This document shows, piece by piece, positions 1 to 7,840 of a DNA stretch of 10,310 nt (within the stretch, counting starts at the first letter, position 1; each line of letters begins with the position of its first letter). Under the pieces are notes generated by a model that saw only the letters and a program-made list of their open reading frames with translations, made no database searches and was not told the origin of the DNA. The stretch is taken from NCBI GenBank assembly GCA_017420825.1, contig JAFQNU010000112.1:1-10310 (forward strand). Reading direction: 5' to 3'. Made by a program: the position numbers and the translations under genes. The stretch is from Clostridia bacterium (GTDB taxonomy: Bacteria; Bacillota; Clostridia; UBA1381).

Positions 1-1151
1 AATACATTGCTTTTTTCCCAACCGAGATAAGTGTACTGGATTTCGTTCATATACTCAGAAGAAGTAAAGGTATCAAATCCCAAATTGGGATAGACAAGGT
101 TTCTGTTATAAAATGAGCCTGTATGATTATGCATTGCATGTGTTTTATAACCATTACGACTGAGATTGTATGCGACAGAATCAATTGGCTGTTCCTGTAA
201 TACTGTTTCAAATGGGTATTCTCCTAAACCAAAATACCTGACATTCATTCCGGTGAGTATTTCAAATTCAGTGTTTGCAGTACCTCCGCCGTAGACCGCT
301 ACATCCAACAAGCCTGAAGTGTTTTCCTGTTTCAGACGTGTGAAATTTGGTATAGGATTTTCACTGTAATCGGTGCCTTCAATCAGATAAGGGTCAATAA
401 AAGATTCGAGTTGAATTGCTATAATGTTTGGTTTTTCTGTGTCGGAAATATTTGTTTTTTTAGGCTTTATTTCATTTAGTATTGACATTATACGCCAATG
501 ATTATATTCATCGGGCATATCTAAACCGTTAGTAAAAATACTATTTATAAAGCAGTACAAAAAACCGTTTTTTTCAGCTGTATCTATGAGGGTTTTATTT
601 TGTGCTGCGTTTGCATCGGGAGAAGTCATATTAAGCGGAATTGCGGTTGCACATAAAGAAATAAAAAGAGCAACACAAAGCTTTTTGAATTGTATTTTTT
701 TTGCTTTTTCTTTAATAAAAACAATAATCATCAGGGTAAGTGAACCGATAATTCCGGTAATTGCAAGTACAATTTGAAATTTTGTCATATATACGTCCAT
801 AACATCAAGTGCAGATTTTATAACAAAGAAATCAGCAGCAATAAAAGGTGTGTGCCTGTAATGCATTAAAAAACTATTTGTTATTCCTGTCGCAAGGCAA
901 AGACAACTAAGCAGTGTCAAAGCAAAGTATTTTTTCTTTGTAAGGGACAGAACAACAAAAATAAGATATAGGAATGCACTGTTTGAAATAAACATATATG
1001 TATTATTACATAGATGATTAATTGCTTCTGTAAATGATAAATCAGCAAGCAGTTCGAGTATAAAATTTAAAATAACAGACAAGATTCCGGTAAAAATATA
1101 ATAATGCTTGTCAAACAATTTATTGGTCAGAGAGATTTTTTTCTCGTTCAT
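1..1151 (-). CDS. LTA synthase family protein (LtaS-like sulfatase fold), 3' end outside window
   Basis: The first 383 codons are visible; the C-terminus lies beyond the left edge. LtaS-type enzymes transfer glycerol-phosphate from phosphatidylglycerol onto a growing envelope polymer outside the membrane. About five membrane segments are seen (near residues 18-38, 51-70, 75-95, 125-146, 157-174), the usual LtaS topology. The extracellular sulfatase-like domain then begins. PNIIAIQLESF carries the metal-binding glutamate (E249). GGGTANTEFEILTG carries the expected nucleophile threonine (T291). NGYKTHAMHNHTGSFYNRN (H341 region) matches the LtaS substrate-site block. The ATG start has GAGGAAC 5 bases upstream. 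An A-x-A (180-182) just after the fifth segment could be a signal peptidase site, as in staphylococcal LtaS. The gene lies directly downstream of ilvE on the same strand. Which polymer it makes (lipoteichoic acid or another glycerol-phosphate product) cannot be told from sequence. Confidence 0.9.
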   Translation of the reverse strand, partial: MNEKKISLTNKLFDKHYYIFTGILSVILNFILELLADLSFTEAINHLCNNTYMFISNSAFLYLIFVVLSLTKKKYFALTLLSCLCLATGITNSFLMHYRHTPFIAADFFVIKSALDVMDVYMTKFQIVLAITGIIGSLTLMIIVFIKEKAKKIQFKKLCVALFISLCATAIPLNMTSPDANAAQNKTLIDTAEKNGFLYCFINSIFTNGLDMPDEYNHWRIMSILNEIKPKKTNISDTEKPNIIAIQLESFIDPYLIEGTDYSENPIPNFTRLKQENTSGLLDVAVYGGGTANTEFEILTGMNVRYFGLGEYPFETVLQEQPIDSVAYNLSRNGYKTHAMHNHTGSFYNRNLVYPNLGFDTFTSSEYMNEIQYTYLGWEKSNV

Positions 1152-1171
1152 ATTTTGTTCCTCATTTGAAA

Positions 1172-1199
1172 ATGCTGTCGGATATAGTTCCGACAGCAT
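1172..1199 (-). terminator. Hairpin after ilvE, weak terminator or intergenic processing hairpin
   Basis: A perfect 11-bp stem (ATGCTGTCGGA / TCCGACAGCAT) with a 6-base loop starts 17 bases after the ilvE stop. On the minus strand it is followed only by TTTC and then the ribosome binding site of the LtaS-like gene. The short T-run suggests leaky termination, so the LtaS-like gene may be partly read through from ilvE. Confidence 0.55.
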
Positions 1200-1216
1200 A
1201 GTATGTTATAATGTAA

Positions 1217-2281
1217 TCAGATTTTTTGTACCCAGTTGTACTCGTCTTTGATTTTGCCACACTGAATACCAGTTATTGTATCGTAAAGCATTTGAGAAAC
1301 TTCACCGATACCGCCGTCGGCAACGGTAATCTTTTTGCCGTTCCACTCAAATGTTCCGATAGGAGATATAACAGCTGCAGTTCCTGTTCCGAAAGCTTCT
1401 TTTAATTCGCCGTTTTCGTGTGCGTCAAAAAGCTCCTGTACAGAGATTTTTCTTTCTGTTACCTTATATCCCTTGCTCTTTAAAAGCTCAATACAAGACA
1501 TTCTTGTGATACCTGACAAAATACTGCCTGATAATTCAGGAGTGATAATTTCATCACCAATTTTAAAGAATACGTTCATTGTTCCAACTTCTTCGATATA
1601 TTTTCTGTCAACACCGTCAAGCCAGAGAACCTGTGTATATCCGAGCTTTTCAGCCTCGTCCTGAGCCTTCAATGATGCCGCATAGTTTCCTGCTGTTTTG
1701 GTAAAGCCCATTCCGCCCTTTACTGCTCTTACATATTTTTGCTCAACGTATATGTCAACGGGATTGATACCCTGAGGATAATATGCGCCAACAGGTGACA
1801 ATATTACAACGAACATAAGGTGCTTTGCAGGGTGAACACCAACATGTGGGTCAATAGCAAAGATGAAAGGTCTTATGTATAATGATGTTCCCGGAGCTTC
1901 GGGTATCCAATCGCGGTCAATATCAACGAGCTTTTTGATTGCTTCAACACAAAATGCTTCATCGATTAAAGGAATACAGAGACGTTCGTTTGAAACATTA
2001 AGTCTTTCCATGTTCTTCTCAGGTCTGAAAAGCTGAACACCGCCATCAGGAGTTTTGTAAGCCTTCATACCTTCAAAAACCTCTTGTCCATAGTGGAGGC
2101 ACATTGCAGCAGGATCTAATGCGATAGGTCCGTAAGGAACAATACGTGCATCATGCCAGCCCTCACCCTCATCATAGTTCATAATGAGCATATGGTCTGT
2201 AAAATAATTTCCAAAGCCGAGCTTAACGTCTGCACCGGGTTTTGCTTTCGGGGTAGTTGTTTTTGTGATTTGAATTTCCAT
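1217..2281 (-). CDS. ilvE: Branched-chain amino acid aminotransferase (BCAT)
   Basis: Fold-type IV PLP aminotransferase of 354 residues. It interconverts leucine, isoleucine and valine with their 2-keto acids, using 2-oxoglutarate/glutamate, in the cytosol. The length and sequence match the longer BCAT type that includes the eukaryotic enzymes. Diagnostic blocks: YGQEVFEGMKAY (64-75), SLYIRPF (133-139), the PLP lysine K195 in GMGFTKTAGNYAASLKAQ, LWLDGVDRKYIEEVGTMN, SGSILSGITRMS and GTGTAAVISPIG. The protein appears complete and intact. The start is the ATG at 2279-2281; a Shine-Dalgarno-like AAAGGA lies 11 bases upstream, somewhat far. It is transcribed divergently from the Lrp-type regulator, with its own promoter and a leader of about 79 nt. 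Confidence 0.96.
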   Translation of the reverse strand: MEIQITKTTTPKAKPGADVKLGFGNYFTDHMLIMNYDEGEGWHDARIVPYGPIALDPAAMCLHYGQEVFEGMKAYKTPDGGVQLFRPEKNMERLNVSNERLCIPLIDEAFCVEAIKKLVDIDRDWIPEAPGTSLYIRPFIFAIDPHVGVHPAKHLMFVVILSPVGAYYPQGINPVDIYVEQKYVRAVKGGMGFTKTAGNYAASLKAQDEAEKLGYTQVLWLDGVDRKYIEEVGTMNVFFKIGDEIITPELSGSILSGITRMSCIELLKSKGYKVTERKISVQELFDAHENGELKEAFGTGTAAVISPIGTFEWNGKKITVADGGIGEVSQMLYDTITGIQCGKIKDEYNWVQKI

Positions 2282-2319
2282 TTTTTATTCAATCCTTTCA
2301 ATTAAAGTGAAAAAGGCAC

Positions 2320-2334
2320 TGATACAAAGTATCA
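2320..2334. promoter_or_regulatory. 15-bp palindrome in the ilvE leader, possible operator
   Basis: TGATACAAAGTATCA has perfect 6-bp arms around AAA. Counted from the inferred ilvE transcription start near 2360 it lies at about +27 to +41, where a bound regulator could block elongation. The adjacent Lrp/AsnC-type gene is the obvious candidate to bind it, but that is inference. Confidence 0.4.
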
Positions 2335-2366
2335 AAAATGTGTTTTTCCATTATTTCATACTATAC

Positions 2367-2395
2367 ATTATAATCAAAAAACATGCTGATGTAAA
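2367..2395 (-). promoter_or_regulatory. Promoter of ilvE
   Basis: On the minus strand, -35 TTTACA (2395-2390), a 17-bp spacer and a consensus -10 TATAAT (2372-2367). This fits a housekeeping sigma-A promoter with a start near 2360. Confidence 0.8.
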
Positions 2396-2455
2396 TAGGT
2401 TTTTATTTTTTTTTACAAATAATACAAATATTTTTAAAGAAATTTTAAAAAACTA

Positions 2456-2484
2456 TGGAAATTTAATTTAATTTATTATATAAT
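2456..2484 (+). promoter_or_regulatory. Promoter of the Lrp-type regulator / aminotransferase operon
   Basis: A consensus -10 TATAAT (2479-2484) with a 17-bp spacer to a weak -35 TGGAAA (2456-2461, four of six matches). The weak -35 would suit an activated or self-regulated promoter. It lies back to back with the ilvE promoter; 60 bp of very AT-rich DNA, including a run of nine T at 2406-2414, separates the two -35 boxes. Confidence 0.65.
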
Positions 2485-2517
2485 ATTAAGATAAAATAAG
2501 TGAAAGGACTTTGTGTT

Positions 2518-3009
2518 ATGAATGATTGTGTTGACATTTTAAAAATTCTTGAAAAAGACGGACCTATGATTTCCCGTGACAAGATTGCACATATGGTAGG
2601 TAAAAGTGAGGAGGAGGTCAATGCGATAATAGCCGGACTTGAAAAGGAAAACATTATAGTTGGTTATAAAACAATGATTAACTGGGATGTTACCGATACA
2701 GAGCTTGTTAATGCGTTAATTGAGCTTAGAATAACTCCACAAAGGGGAGAGGGATATGATAAGTTCGCAGAGAGAATTTATAAGTATCCGCAGGTTAAAT
2801 CACTGTTTTTGATGTCTGGTGCGTATGATTTGTGTGTAATACTTGAGGGAAGTTCTATGAAAGAGGTTGCACTCTTTGTTGCTCAAAAGCTTGCTCCGAT
2901 GGAATCTGTAATAAGCACAGCAACACATTTTGTACTGAAAAAATATAAGGAGGACGGTCTTGTGTTTTATAAGGACGAAAAGGATACAAGGCAGGTAATT
3001 ACATTATGA
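2518..3009 (+). CDS. Lrp/AsnC-family transcriptional regulator (AlaR-like)
   Basis: A 163-residue cytosolic DNA-binding protein. An N-terminal winged helix-turn-helix (about residues 4-50; SRDKIAHMVGKSEEEVNAII) is followed by an Lrp-type RAM ligand and oligomerisation domain (about 64-141; ALIELRITP, then MSGAYDLCVILEG). The reading frame is open from a GTG at 2500, but the ATG at 2518 is preferred because AAAGGA (2503-2508) lies 9 bases before it. Its stop overlaps the start of the aminotransferase gene (ATGA), so the two are probably translationally coupled. The gene pair and protein sizes resemble Bacillus subtilis alaR-alaT (yugG-yugH), in which the regulator controls alanine transaminase. 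That assignment is by analogy. Divergence from ilvE makes joint control of both directions plausible. Confidence 0.9.
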   Translation: MNDCVDILKILEKDGPMISRDKIAHMVGKSEEEVNAIIAGLEKENIIVGYKTMINWDVTDTELVNALIELRITPQRGEGYDKFAERIYKYPQVKSLFLMSGAYDLCVILEGSSMKEVALFVAQKLAPMESVISTATHFVLKKYKEDGLVFYKDEKDTRQVITL

Positions 3010-4178
3010 TGAATTATGATAATATTTTGAATGAAAAGATAAAAAGTATTCCACCATCGGGAATAAGAAAGTTCTTTGACCTTGTTGCCACAATGGATGA
3101 CGCAATATCATTGGGAGTGGGTGAGCCGGACTTCGATACTCCATGGTCAATCAGAGAAGCAGGAATTTATTCTCTTGAAAAGGGAAAAACATTCTATACT
3201 CCAAATTCAGGATTGCCTGATTTAAGAAGAGAAATCTGTAATTATACAAAGAGAAAGTATAATGTAGAGTACAATCCTAATGAAGAGGTTCTTGTTACAG
3301 TGGGAGGCAGTGAGGCAATAGACCTCATGATCAGGTGTCTTGTTGAAGAGGGTGACGAGGTGTTAATACCTGAGCCGAGCTTTGTTTGCTATAAGCCTTG
3401 TGCTACGTTGGCAAGGGGAGTAGCTGTTCCTATTGAGACAAAGGAGGAAAATGATTTTAAGCTTATGCCTGAACAGCTAAGGGAGAAAATTACAGACAAA
3501 ACAAAGCTTTTGATTTTACCGTTTCCTAACAATCCAACGGGTGCTGTGATGAATAAAAAGGAGCTTGAAGCCATTGCTGAGGTGTTGAAGGATACAGATA
3601 TAATGGTTTTAAGTGATGAAATATATTCAGAGCTTACATATACAGAAGAGGGGCATACCTGCTTTTCAGCGATAGACGGAATGAGAGAAAGAACAGTTGT
3701 TGTAAATGGCTTTTCAAAAGCATTTGCAATGACAGGCTGGAGACTTGGATATGCAACGGGACCTTCTCCGATAATTAAAGCAATGACAAAGCTTCACCAA
3801 TATGCAATTATGTCCGCTCCTACAACAAGTCAGTTTGCGGCGATAGAAGCTATGAAAAACTGCGACCGTGATGTTAGTGAAATGGTGAGAGAATATAATA
3901 ACAGAAGAAGATATATTCTTGATGGATTTCACTCGATGGGATTATCGTGCTTTGAGCCTATGGGCGCATTTTACGTATTCCCATGCATCAAATCACTTGG
4001 AATGACAAGTGAGGAATTTTGTGAAAAGCTCCTTGAGGAGGAAAAGGTTGCGGTTGTTCCCGGTAATGCATTTGGTGAGTCGGGCGAGGGATTTATACGT
4101 TGCTCTTATGCATACTCTATTGAGAGTATAACTGAGGCGTTAAACAGAATTGAGCGCTTTGTAAAAAGACATAAATAA
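3006..4178 (+). CDS. Class I/II PLP-dependent aminotransferase (AlaT/AspC-like)
   Basis: A 390-residue fold-type I aminotransferase, full length for the family, cytosolic. Visible blocks: GVGEPDFDTP (37-46), YTPNSGLPDLR (64-74), GGSEAIDL (100-107, PLP phosphate region), NNPTG (175-179), SDEIYSELTY with PLP-contacting D204 and Y207, NGFSKAFAMTGWRLGY with Schiff-base lysine K238, and an arginine in EGFIRCSYA near the C-terminus for the substrate carboxylate. The start overlaps the regulator stop by four bases. ATG at 3006 is followed at once by a second ATG at 3009; an AGG-rich stretch (2988-2995) supports either. Annotation pipelines often label such proteins aspartate or aromatic aminotransferase. 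Linkage to an AlaR-like regulator favours alanine-pyruvate transamination, but substrate specificity cannot be read from motifs. Confidence 0.92.
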   Translation: MMNYDNILNEKIKSIPPSGIRKFFDLVATMDDAISLGVGEPDFDTPWSIREAGIYSLEKGKTFYTPNSGLPDLRREICNYTKRKYNVEYNPNEEVLVTVGGSEAIDLMIRCLVEEGDEVLIPEPSFVCYKPCATLARGVAVPIETKEENDFKLMPEQLREKITDKTKLLILPFPNNPTGAVMNKKELEAIAEVLKDTDIMVLSDEIYSELTYTEEGHTCFSAIDGMRERTVVVNGFSKAFAMTGWRLGYATGPSPIIKAMTKLHQYAIMSAPTTSQFAAIEAMKNCDRDVSEMVREYNNRRRYILDGFHSMGLSCFEPMGAFYVFPCIKSLGMTSEEFCEKLLEEEKVAVVPGNAFGESGEGFIRCSYAYSIESITEALNRIERFVKRHK

Positions 4179-4201
4179 ATCAAAAAAATTGAAATAAACT
4201 C

Positions 4202-4230
4202 TTGTAAATTGCAAAAAATTGGTATATAAT
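4202..4230 (+). promoter_or_regulatory. Promoter of pta-ackA
   Basis: -35 TTGTAA (4202-4207), a 17-bp spacer and consensus -10 TATAAT (4225-4230), starting 24 bases after the aminotransferase stop. No terminator is visible between the genes, so read-through from the upstream operon is also possible. Confidence 0.75.
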
Positions 4231-4266
4231 AGATAAAGTAAATATTAAGAAAGAAGGAAATACACA

Positions 4267-5265
4267 ATGGCATTTATTGACAGAATTAAGGAAAGAGCAA
4301 AGGCTGACAAGAAGAGAATAGTTCTTCCTGAATCAATGGACAGAAGAACACTTGAGGCTGCTGAAAAGATTTTAAAGGAGGGTATCGCAGAAATTATAAT
4401 TATCGGTACTCCCGAGGAGATTGAGGCAAACGGAAAGGGTCTTGATATTTCAGGCGCAACTATTATAAATCCGTTTACATATGAAAAGACAGAGGAATAC
4501 TTAAATCTCTTTGTTGAATTAAGAAAATCAAAGGGACTTACATACGAGGAAGCAAAAGAAACAGCTTTGGGAGATTATATGTATTATGCTTGTCTTATGG
4601 TAAAGGCAGGAGATGCAGACGGTGTTGTTTCAGGTGCTTGTCATTCAACTGCAAATACACTTCGTCCAAGCTTACAGATTATTAAAACAAAGCCTGGTGT
4701 TAAGTTAGTATCGGCATTCTTCTTGATGGTAGTTCCTGATTGTGAATTTGGTGCTGATGGTACATTTATTTTTGCAGACAGCGGTCTGGAGCAAAATCCT
4801 GATCCCGAAAAGCTTGCTGCAATTGCAGCTTGTTCTGCTGAGTCATTTGAATTGCTTGTTGAAAAGGAAGCAATTGTTGCGATGCTTTCGCATTCAACAA
4901 AGGGAAGTGCAAAGCACGCAGATGTTGATAAGGTTGTTGAGGCAACTGCAATTTGTAAGGCAAATAATCCTGACTTAAAGGTAGACGGAGAATTACAGCT
5001 TGATGCGGCTATTGTTCCGTCAGTTGGTGAGTCGAAGGCGCCGGATTCAAGCGTTGCAGGTAAGGCGAATGTTTTGGTATTCCCTGACCTTGATGCGGGA
5101 AATATCGGATATAAGCTTGTTCAAAGACTTGCCAAAGCAGAGGCTTACGGTCCTGTAACTCAGGGTATCGCAATGCCTATTAACGACTTGTCAAGAGGTT
5201 GTTCGGCTGATGATATCGTAGGTGTTGTAGCTATTACTTGTGTTCAGGCACAGGGTATGAAATAA
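4267..5265 (+). CDS. pta: Phosphate acetyltransferase
   Basis: Converts acetyl-CoA and phosphate to acetyl phosphate and CoA in the cytosol, the first step of acetate formation. At 332 residues it is the short single-domain type, close to the Methanosarcina enzyme and without the long N-terminal regulatory region of E. coli Pta. Family blocks: GVVSGACHSTANTLRPSLQ (119-137, with R133), HSTKGSAKHADV, DGELQLDAA (240-248), FPDLDAGNIGYKL and PINDLSRGCSADD (304-316). S309, R310 and D316 fall at the same numbers as catalytic residues of the Methanosarcina protein. AAGGA (4254-4258) lies 8 bases before the ATG. ackA follows 24 bases downstream, so the two form one transcription unit. Confidence 0.97.
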   Translation: MAFIDRIKERAKADKKRIVLPESMDRRTLEAAEKILKEGIAEIIIIGTPEEIEANGKGLDISGATIINPFTYEKTEEYLNLFVELRKSKGLTYEEAKETALGDYMYYACLMVKAGDADGVVSGACHSTANTLRPSLQIIKTKPGVKLVSAFFLMVVPDCEFGADGTFIFADSGLEQNPDPEKLAAIAACSAESFELLVEKEAIVAMLSHSTKGSAKHADVDKVVEATAICKANNPDLKVDGELQLDAAIVPSVGESKAPDSSVAGKANVLVFPDLDAGNIGYKLVQRLAKAEAYGPVTQGIAMPINDLSRGCSADDIVGVVAITCVQAQGMK

Positions 5266-5289
5266 TATAGATTTAAGGAGTTGTTTTAA

Positions 5290-6489
5290 ATGAAGGTGTT
5301 GGTTATTAATGCCGGTAGTTCATCATTGAAATATCAGCTTATTGATATGGATTTGATGGAGGTTATGGCAAAGGGCTTGTGTGAAAGAATAGGAATAGAC
5401 GGTTCAAAGCTTACTCATAAGAATACAGCAAAGGGAATAGAGAAAGTATTTGAAAAGGAAATGAAGGATCATTCAGACGCAATATCAATGGTAATTGATG
5501 CTCTTGTATGCCCTGAGTGCGGAGTTATCTCATCAATGGAGGAGATTGGTGCAGTAGGTCACAGAGTTGTGCATGGTAGTGAGATTTTTGCTGATTCATG
5601 CGTAATAGATGAAAAGGTTAAGGAAGCGTTAAATGAGTGTTCACCGCTTGCTCCTTTGCACAATCCTGCAAATATAATAGGTATTGAGGCTTGTGAGAAG
5701 ATTATGCCAAATGTTAAGCAGGTAGCAGTATTTGATACAGCATTTCATCAGACAATGCCTGCAAAAGCATATATGTATGCATTACCATATGAATACTATG
5801 AGAAGTATAAAATAAGAAAATTCGGTTTCCACGGAACAAGTCATAGATTTGTTTCAGCAGAGGCTGCAAAAATGCTTGGAAAATCAATAGAAGATTTAAA
5901 GATTATTACATGTCATTTGGGTAATGGTTCATCCGTAACTGCAGTTGACGGCGGTAAGTGTGTTGACACATCAATGGGATTTACTCCGCTTGATGGTGTT
6001 GTAATGGGTACAAGAACAGGTTCTATGGACCCGGCTGTTGTTACATTTATCATGGAAAATGAGGGGATGACCGCCAAGGAAGTAGATGCTCTTATGAACA
6101 AAAAATCAGGTGTGTTCGGAGTGTCTGGCGTATCAAGCGATTTCAGAGACCTTTCAAAAGCAAAAGATGAGGGTAATGAAAGAGCAGCTCTTGCGATAGA
6201 TATGTTTACCTACAGCGTTAAGAAGCTTATCGGCTCATATGCTGCTGCTATGGGTGGTGTTGATGCAGTTGTATTTACAGCTGGTGTCGGCGAAAATGAT
6301 TCTGAGTCAAGAAAGGCAATAGTAGACGGACTTGGCTTTATGGGAATAAAGATTGACGAGGAACTGAATAAGCAAAGAGGAAAAGCTCTTGATGTTAGTG
6401 CTGCTGATGCAACAGTAAAAACTCTTGTAATTCCTACAAATGAAGAGCTTATGATTGCAATTGATACAAAAAGACTTATTGAGGGCTAA
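5290..6489 (+). CDS. ackA: Acetate kinase
   Basis: Transfers the phosphoryl group of acetyl phosphate to ADP, giving ATP and acetate; with Pta it is the substrate-level phosphorylation route of fermentative anaerobes. At 399 residues it is full length for the ASKHA-fold family. Visible blocks: VINAGSSSLKYQL (5-17, N7), GHRVVHG (R92), VFDTAFHQTMP (D149), FGFHGTSHRFV (H181), CHLGNGSSV, TRTGSMDP (R242), VFTAGVGEND (328-337) and PTNEELMIA (E385). These match the Methanosarcina active-site residues with an offset of about one. AAGGAG (5275-5280) lies 9 bases before the ATG. A strong hairpin terminator closes the operon 15 bases after the stop. Confidence 0.98.
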   Translation: MKVLVINAGSSSLKYQLIDMDLMEVMAKGLCERIGIDGSKLTHKNTAKGIEKVFEKEMKDHSDAISMVIDALVCPECGVISSMEEIGAVGHRVVHGSEIFADSCVIDEKVKEALNECSPLAPLHNPANIIGIEACEKIMPNVKQVAVFDTAFHQTMPAKAYMYALPYEYYEKYKIRKFGFHGTSHRFVSAEAAKMLGKSIEDLKIITCHLGNGSSVTAVDGGKCVDTSMGFTPLDGVVMGTRTGSMDPAVVTFIMENEGMTAKEVDALMNKKSGVFGVSGVSSDFRDLSKAKDEGNERAALAIDMFTYSVKKLIGSYAAAMGGVDAVVFTAGVGENDSESRKAIVDGLGFMGIKIDEELNKQRGKALDVSAADATVKTLVIPTNEELMIAIDTKRLIEG

Positions 6490-6504
6490 TATTATAGGCC
6501 TATT

Positions 6505-6548
6505 AAAAGTATAGCATATCAGATGACGATATGCTATACTTTTATTTT
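6505..6548 (+). terminator. Terminator of the pta-ackA operon
   Basis: A perfect 16-bp stem (AAAAGTATAGCATATC / GATATGCTATACTTTT, 6505-6520 and 6528-6543) with a 7-base loop, followed by ATTTTCTT on the plus strand. Confidence 0.85.
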
Positions 6549-6552
6549 CTTG

Positions 6553-6587
6553 AAAAAAAATTCCCTATGCAAATTTTGCATAGGGAA
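6553..6587 (-). terminator. Terminator of htrA
   Basis: On the minus strand a perfect 12-bp stem (TTCCCTATGCAA / TTGCATAGGGAA, 6561-6587, 3-base loop) begins 4 bases after the htrA stop codon and runs into eight T (6560-6553). It is a classical intrinsic terminator, placed tail to tail with the ackA terminator. Confidence 0.9.
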
Positions 6588-6591
6588 CAGA

Positions 6592-7785
6592 TTAGTTATC
6601 GGCGGAAGGAATATCTTCTGTTAAGACTACTTTTATTTCAATTAACTCACCATTTCTAATGATAGTAAGAGAAAGGCTGTCACCAGGTTTTTTTGTATCT
6701 CTTATTTCGTTTAATTTTTCAGAGGTGTTAATTACCTGACCATCGGCTTTTATGATTAGGTCACCTTCACGTATACCTGCATTTGCAGCACCGCTGTTCT
6801 GGGCAACACTGTAAACTGACAATCCGCTTCTGTTCTCTGTAACAGTAATACCTACAAGAGGACGTCCTGAAACATATCCATTATTTATTAAATCATCAAT
6901 TATGGGTTTTGCTTCCGAGATTGCAATGGCAAAACCAATACCCTCAACACCTGTGGTGGAAAGCTTTATTGTGTTTATTCCTATTACCTCGCCGTATTTG
7001 TTAACAAGAGCACCGCCTGAATTTCCGGGATTAATTGCGGCATCGGTTTGAATAAGATTGTAAACCTTGCCATCAACTGTCATCGTTCTGTTTAAAGCAC
7101 TTATAACACCGGCAGTTACCGTACCTGCAAATTCCTGACCGAGAGGGTTTCCTATTGCCACAGCAAGCTCGCCTACTTCGACATTGTTTGAGTCGCCTAA
7201 TTTTGCGGGGGATAAGCCTTCGGCATCTATTTTAAGAATGGCAAGGTCAGATTTTGAATCAGCGCCTATAAGAGTGGCTGTATATTCATCACCTGTATTT
7301 AATATTACGGATATTTCACTTGCTCCATCAATAACATGTTGATTTGTTACAATATAACCATCAGCACGAATTATAATTCCTGAGCCGCTACCTTGTTCAA
7401 CAAGCTCGTCGGTGCCTGCATCACTTGAGTAATAGTATCTGCCTGAGAACGGATCATAATATCTCTGGGGAGATACCTTGGTTTTATTTATAACACCGAC
7501 ACAGCTCGGACCTACTTTTGTTGCTATTTGTGAAACATTAAGCTCGGTTGTTAAAAAATTATAATTAGATAAAAGTGTTACATCATTTGTATCTGCATAA
7601 ATCTGATTGTTATTAGCTTTTTTTTGATGTATTGCTGTACCTGCTCCTGTGATTGTAGCAGTGAGTACACTTGCTATGAGTGCAGAGCACATACAGGCAA
7701 CCCATGGTGAAGTGTTTTTCTTCTTTTTTGGTTTTTCTACATATAAAATTAAGTCAGTCGACTCAGTATAGGGATATTTTTTCAT
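6592..7785 (-). CDS. htrA: HtrA/DegP-like membrane-anchored serine protease with one PDZ domain
   Basis: A 397-residue S1C-family protease that typically degrades or refolds damaged exported proteins at the outer face of the membrane. Order: a short cytosolic tail rich in lysine (about 1-28), one membrane anchor (29-51), a variable linker, a trypsin-like domain (about 82-300) and a single PDZ domain (about 308-390). The catalytic triad is intact: H150 in TNQHVIDGA, D180 in SKSDLAILKID and S256 in INPGNSGGALVN. The PDZ carries GRPLVGITV and GAANAGIREGDLIIKADGQ. This is the usual layout of Firmicute HtrA/YkdA/YvtA. A strong AGGAGG (7795-7800) lies 9 bases before the ATG. The gene is divergent from the SLH-M15 protein, and the shared intergenic region holds an operator-like array suggesting control by a response regulator. 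Confidence 0.95.
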   Translation of the reverse strand: MKKYPYTESTDLILYVEKPKKKKNTSPWVACMCSALIASVLTATITGAGTAIHQKKANNNQIYADTNDVTLLSNYNFLTTELNVSQIATKVGPSCVGVINKTKVSPQRYYDPFSGRYYYSSDAGTDELVEQGSGSGIIIRADGYIVTNQHVIDGASEISVILNTGDEYTATLIGADSKSDLAILKIDAEGLSPAKLGDSNNVEVGELAVAIGNPLGQEFAGTVTAGVISALNRTMTVDGKVYNLIQTDAAINPGNSGGALVNKYGEVIGINTIKLSTTGVEGIGFAIAISEAKPIIDDLINNGYVSGRPLVGITVTENRSGLSVYSVAQNSGAANAGIREGDLIIKADGQVINTSEKLNEIRDTKKPGDSLSLTIIRNGELIEIKVVLTEDIPSADN

Positions 7786-7840
7786 ATTAAACCGCCTCCT
7801 GATTGATAATTATTTAAAGCATATTATGTAGCTTATATTT

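Noticed and set aside
586..777. Plus-strand open frame of 63 codons
   Set aside because: It is antisense to the LtaS-like gene, whose conserved motifs fix the coding strand.
2282..2366. ilvE leader considered as a T-box or leucine attenuator
   Set aside because: About 79 nt is too short for a T-box. There is no leader peptide with branched-chain codons and no terminator hairpin, only the 15-bp palindrome.
2406..2414. Run of nine T between the divergent promoters, considered as a phase-variation tract
   Set aside because: It lies outside both promoter spacers and coding regions, and such runs are common in AT-rich intergenic DNA.
4179..4266. Search for a catabolite-response (cre) or CodY site before pta
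   Set aside because: No stretch matches either consensus well enough to report.
4742..4978. Open frames on both strands inside pta, rich in Leu and Gln
   Set aside because: Low-complexity shadows of a clearly conserved gene; no start signals.
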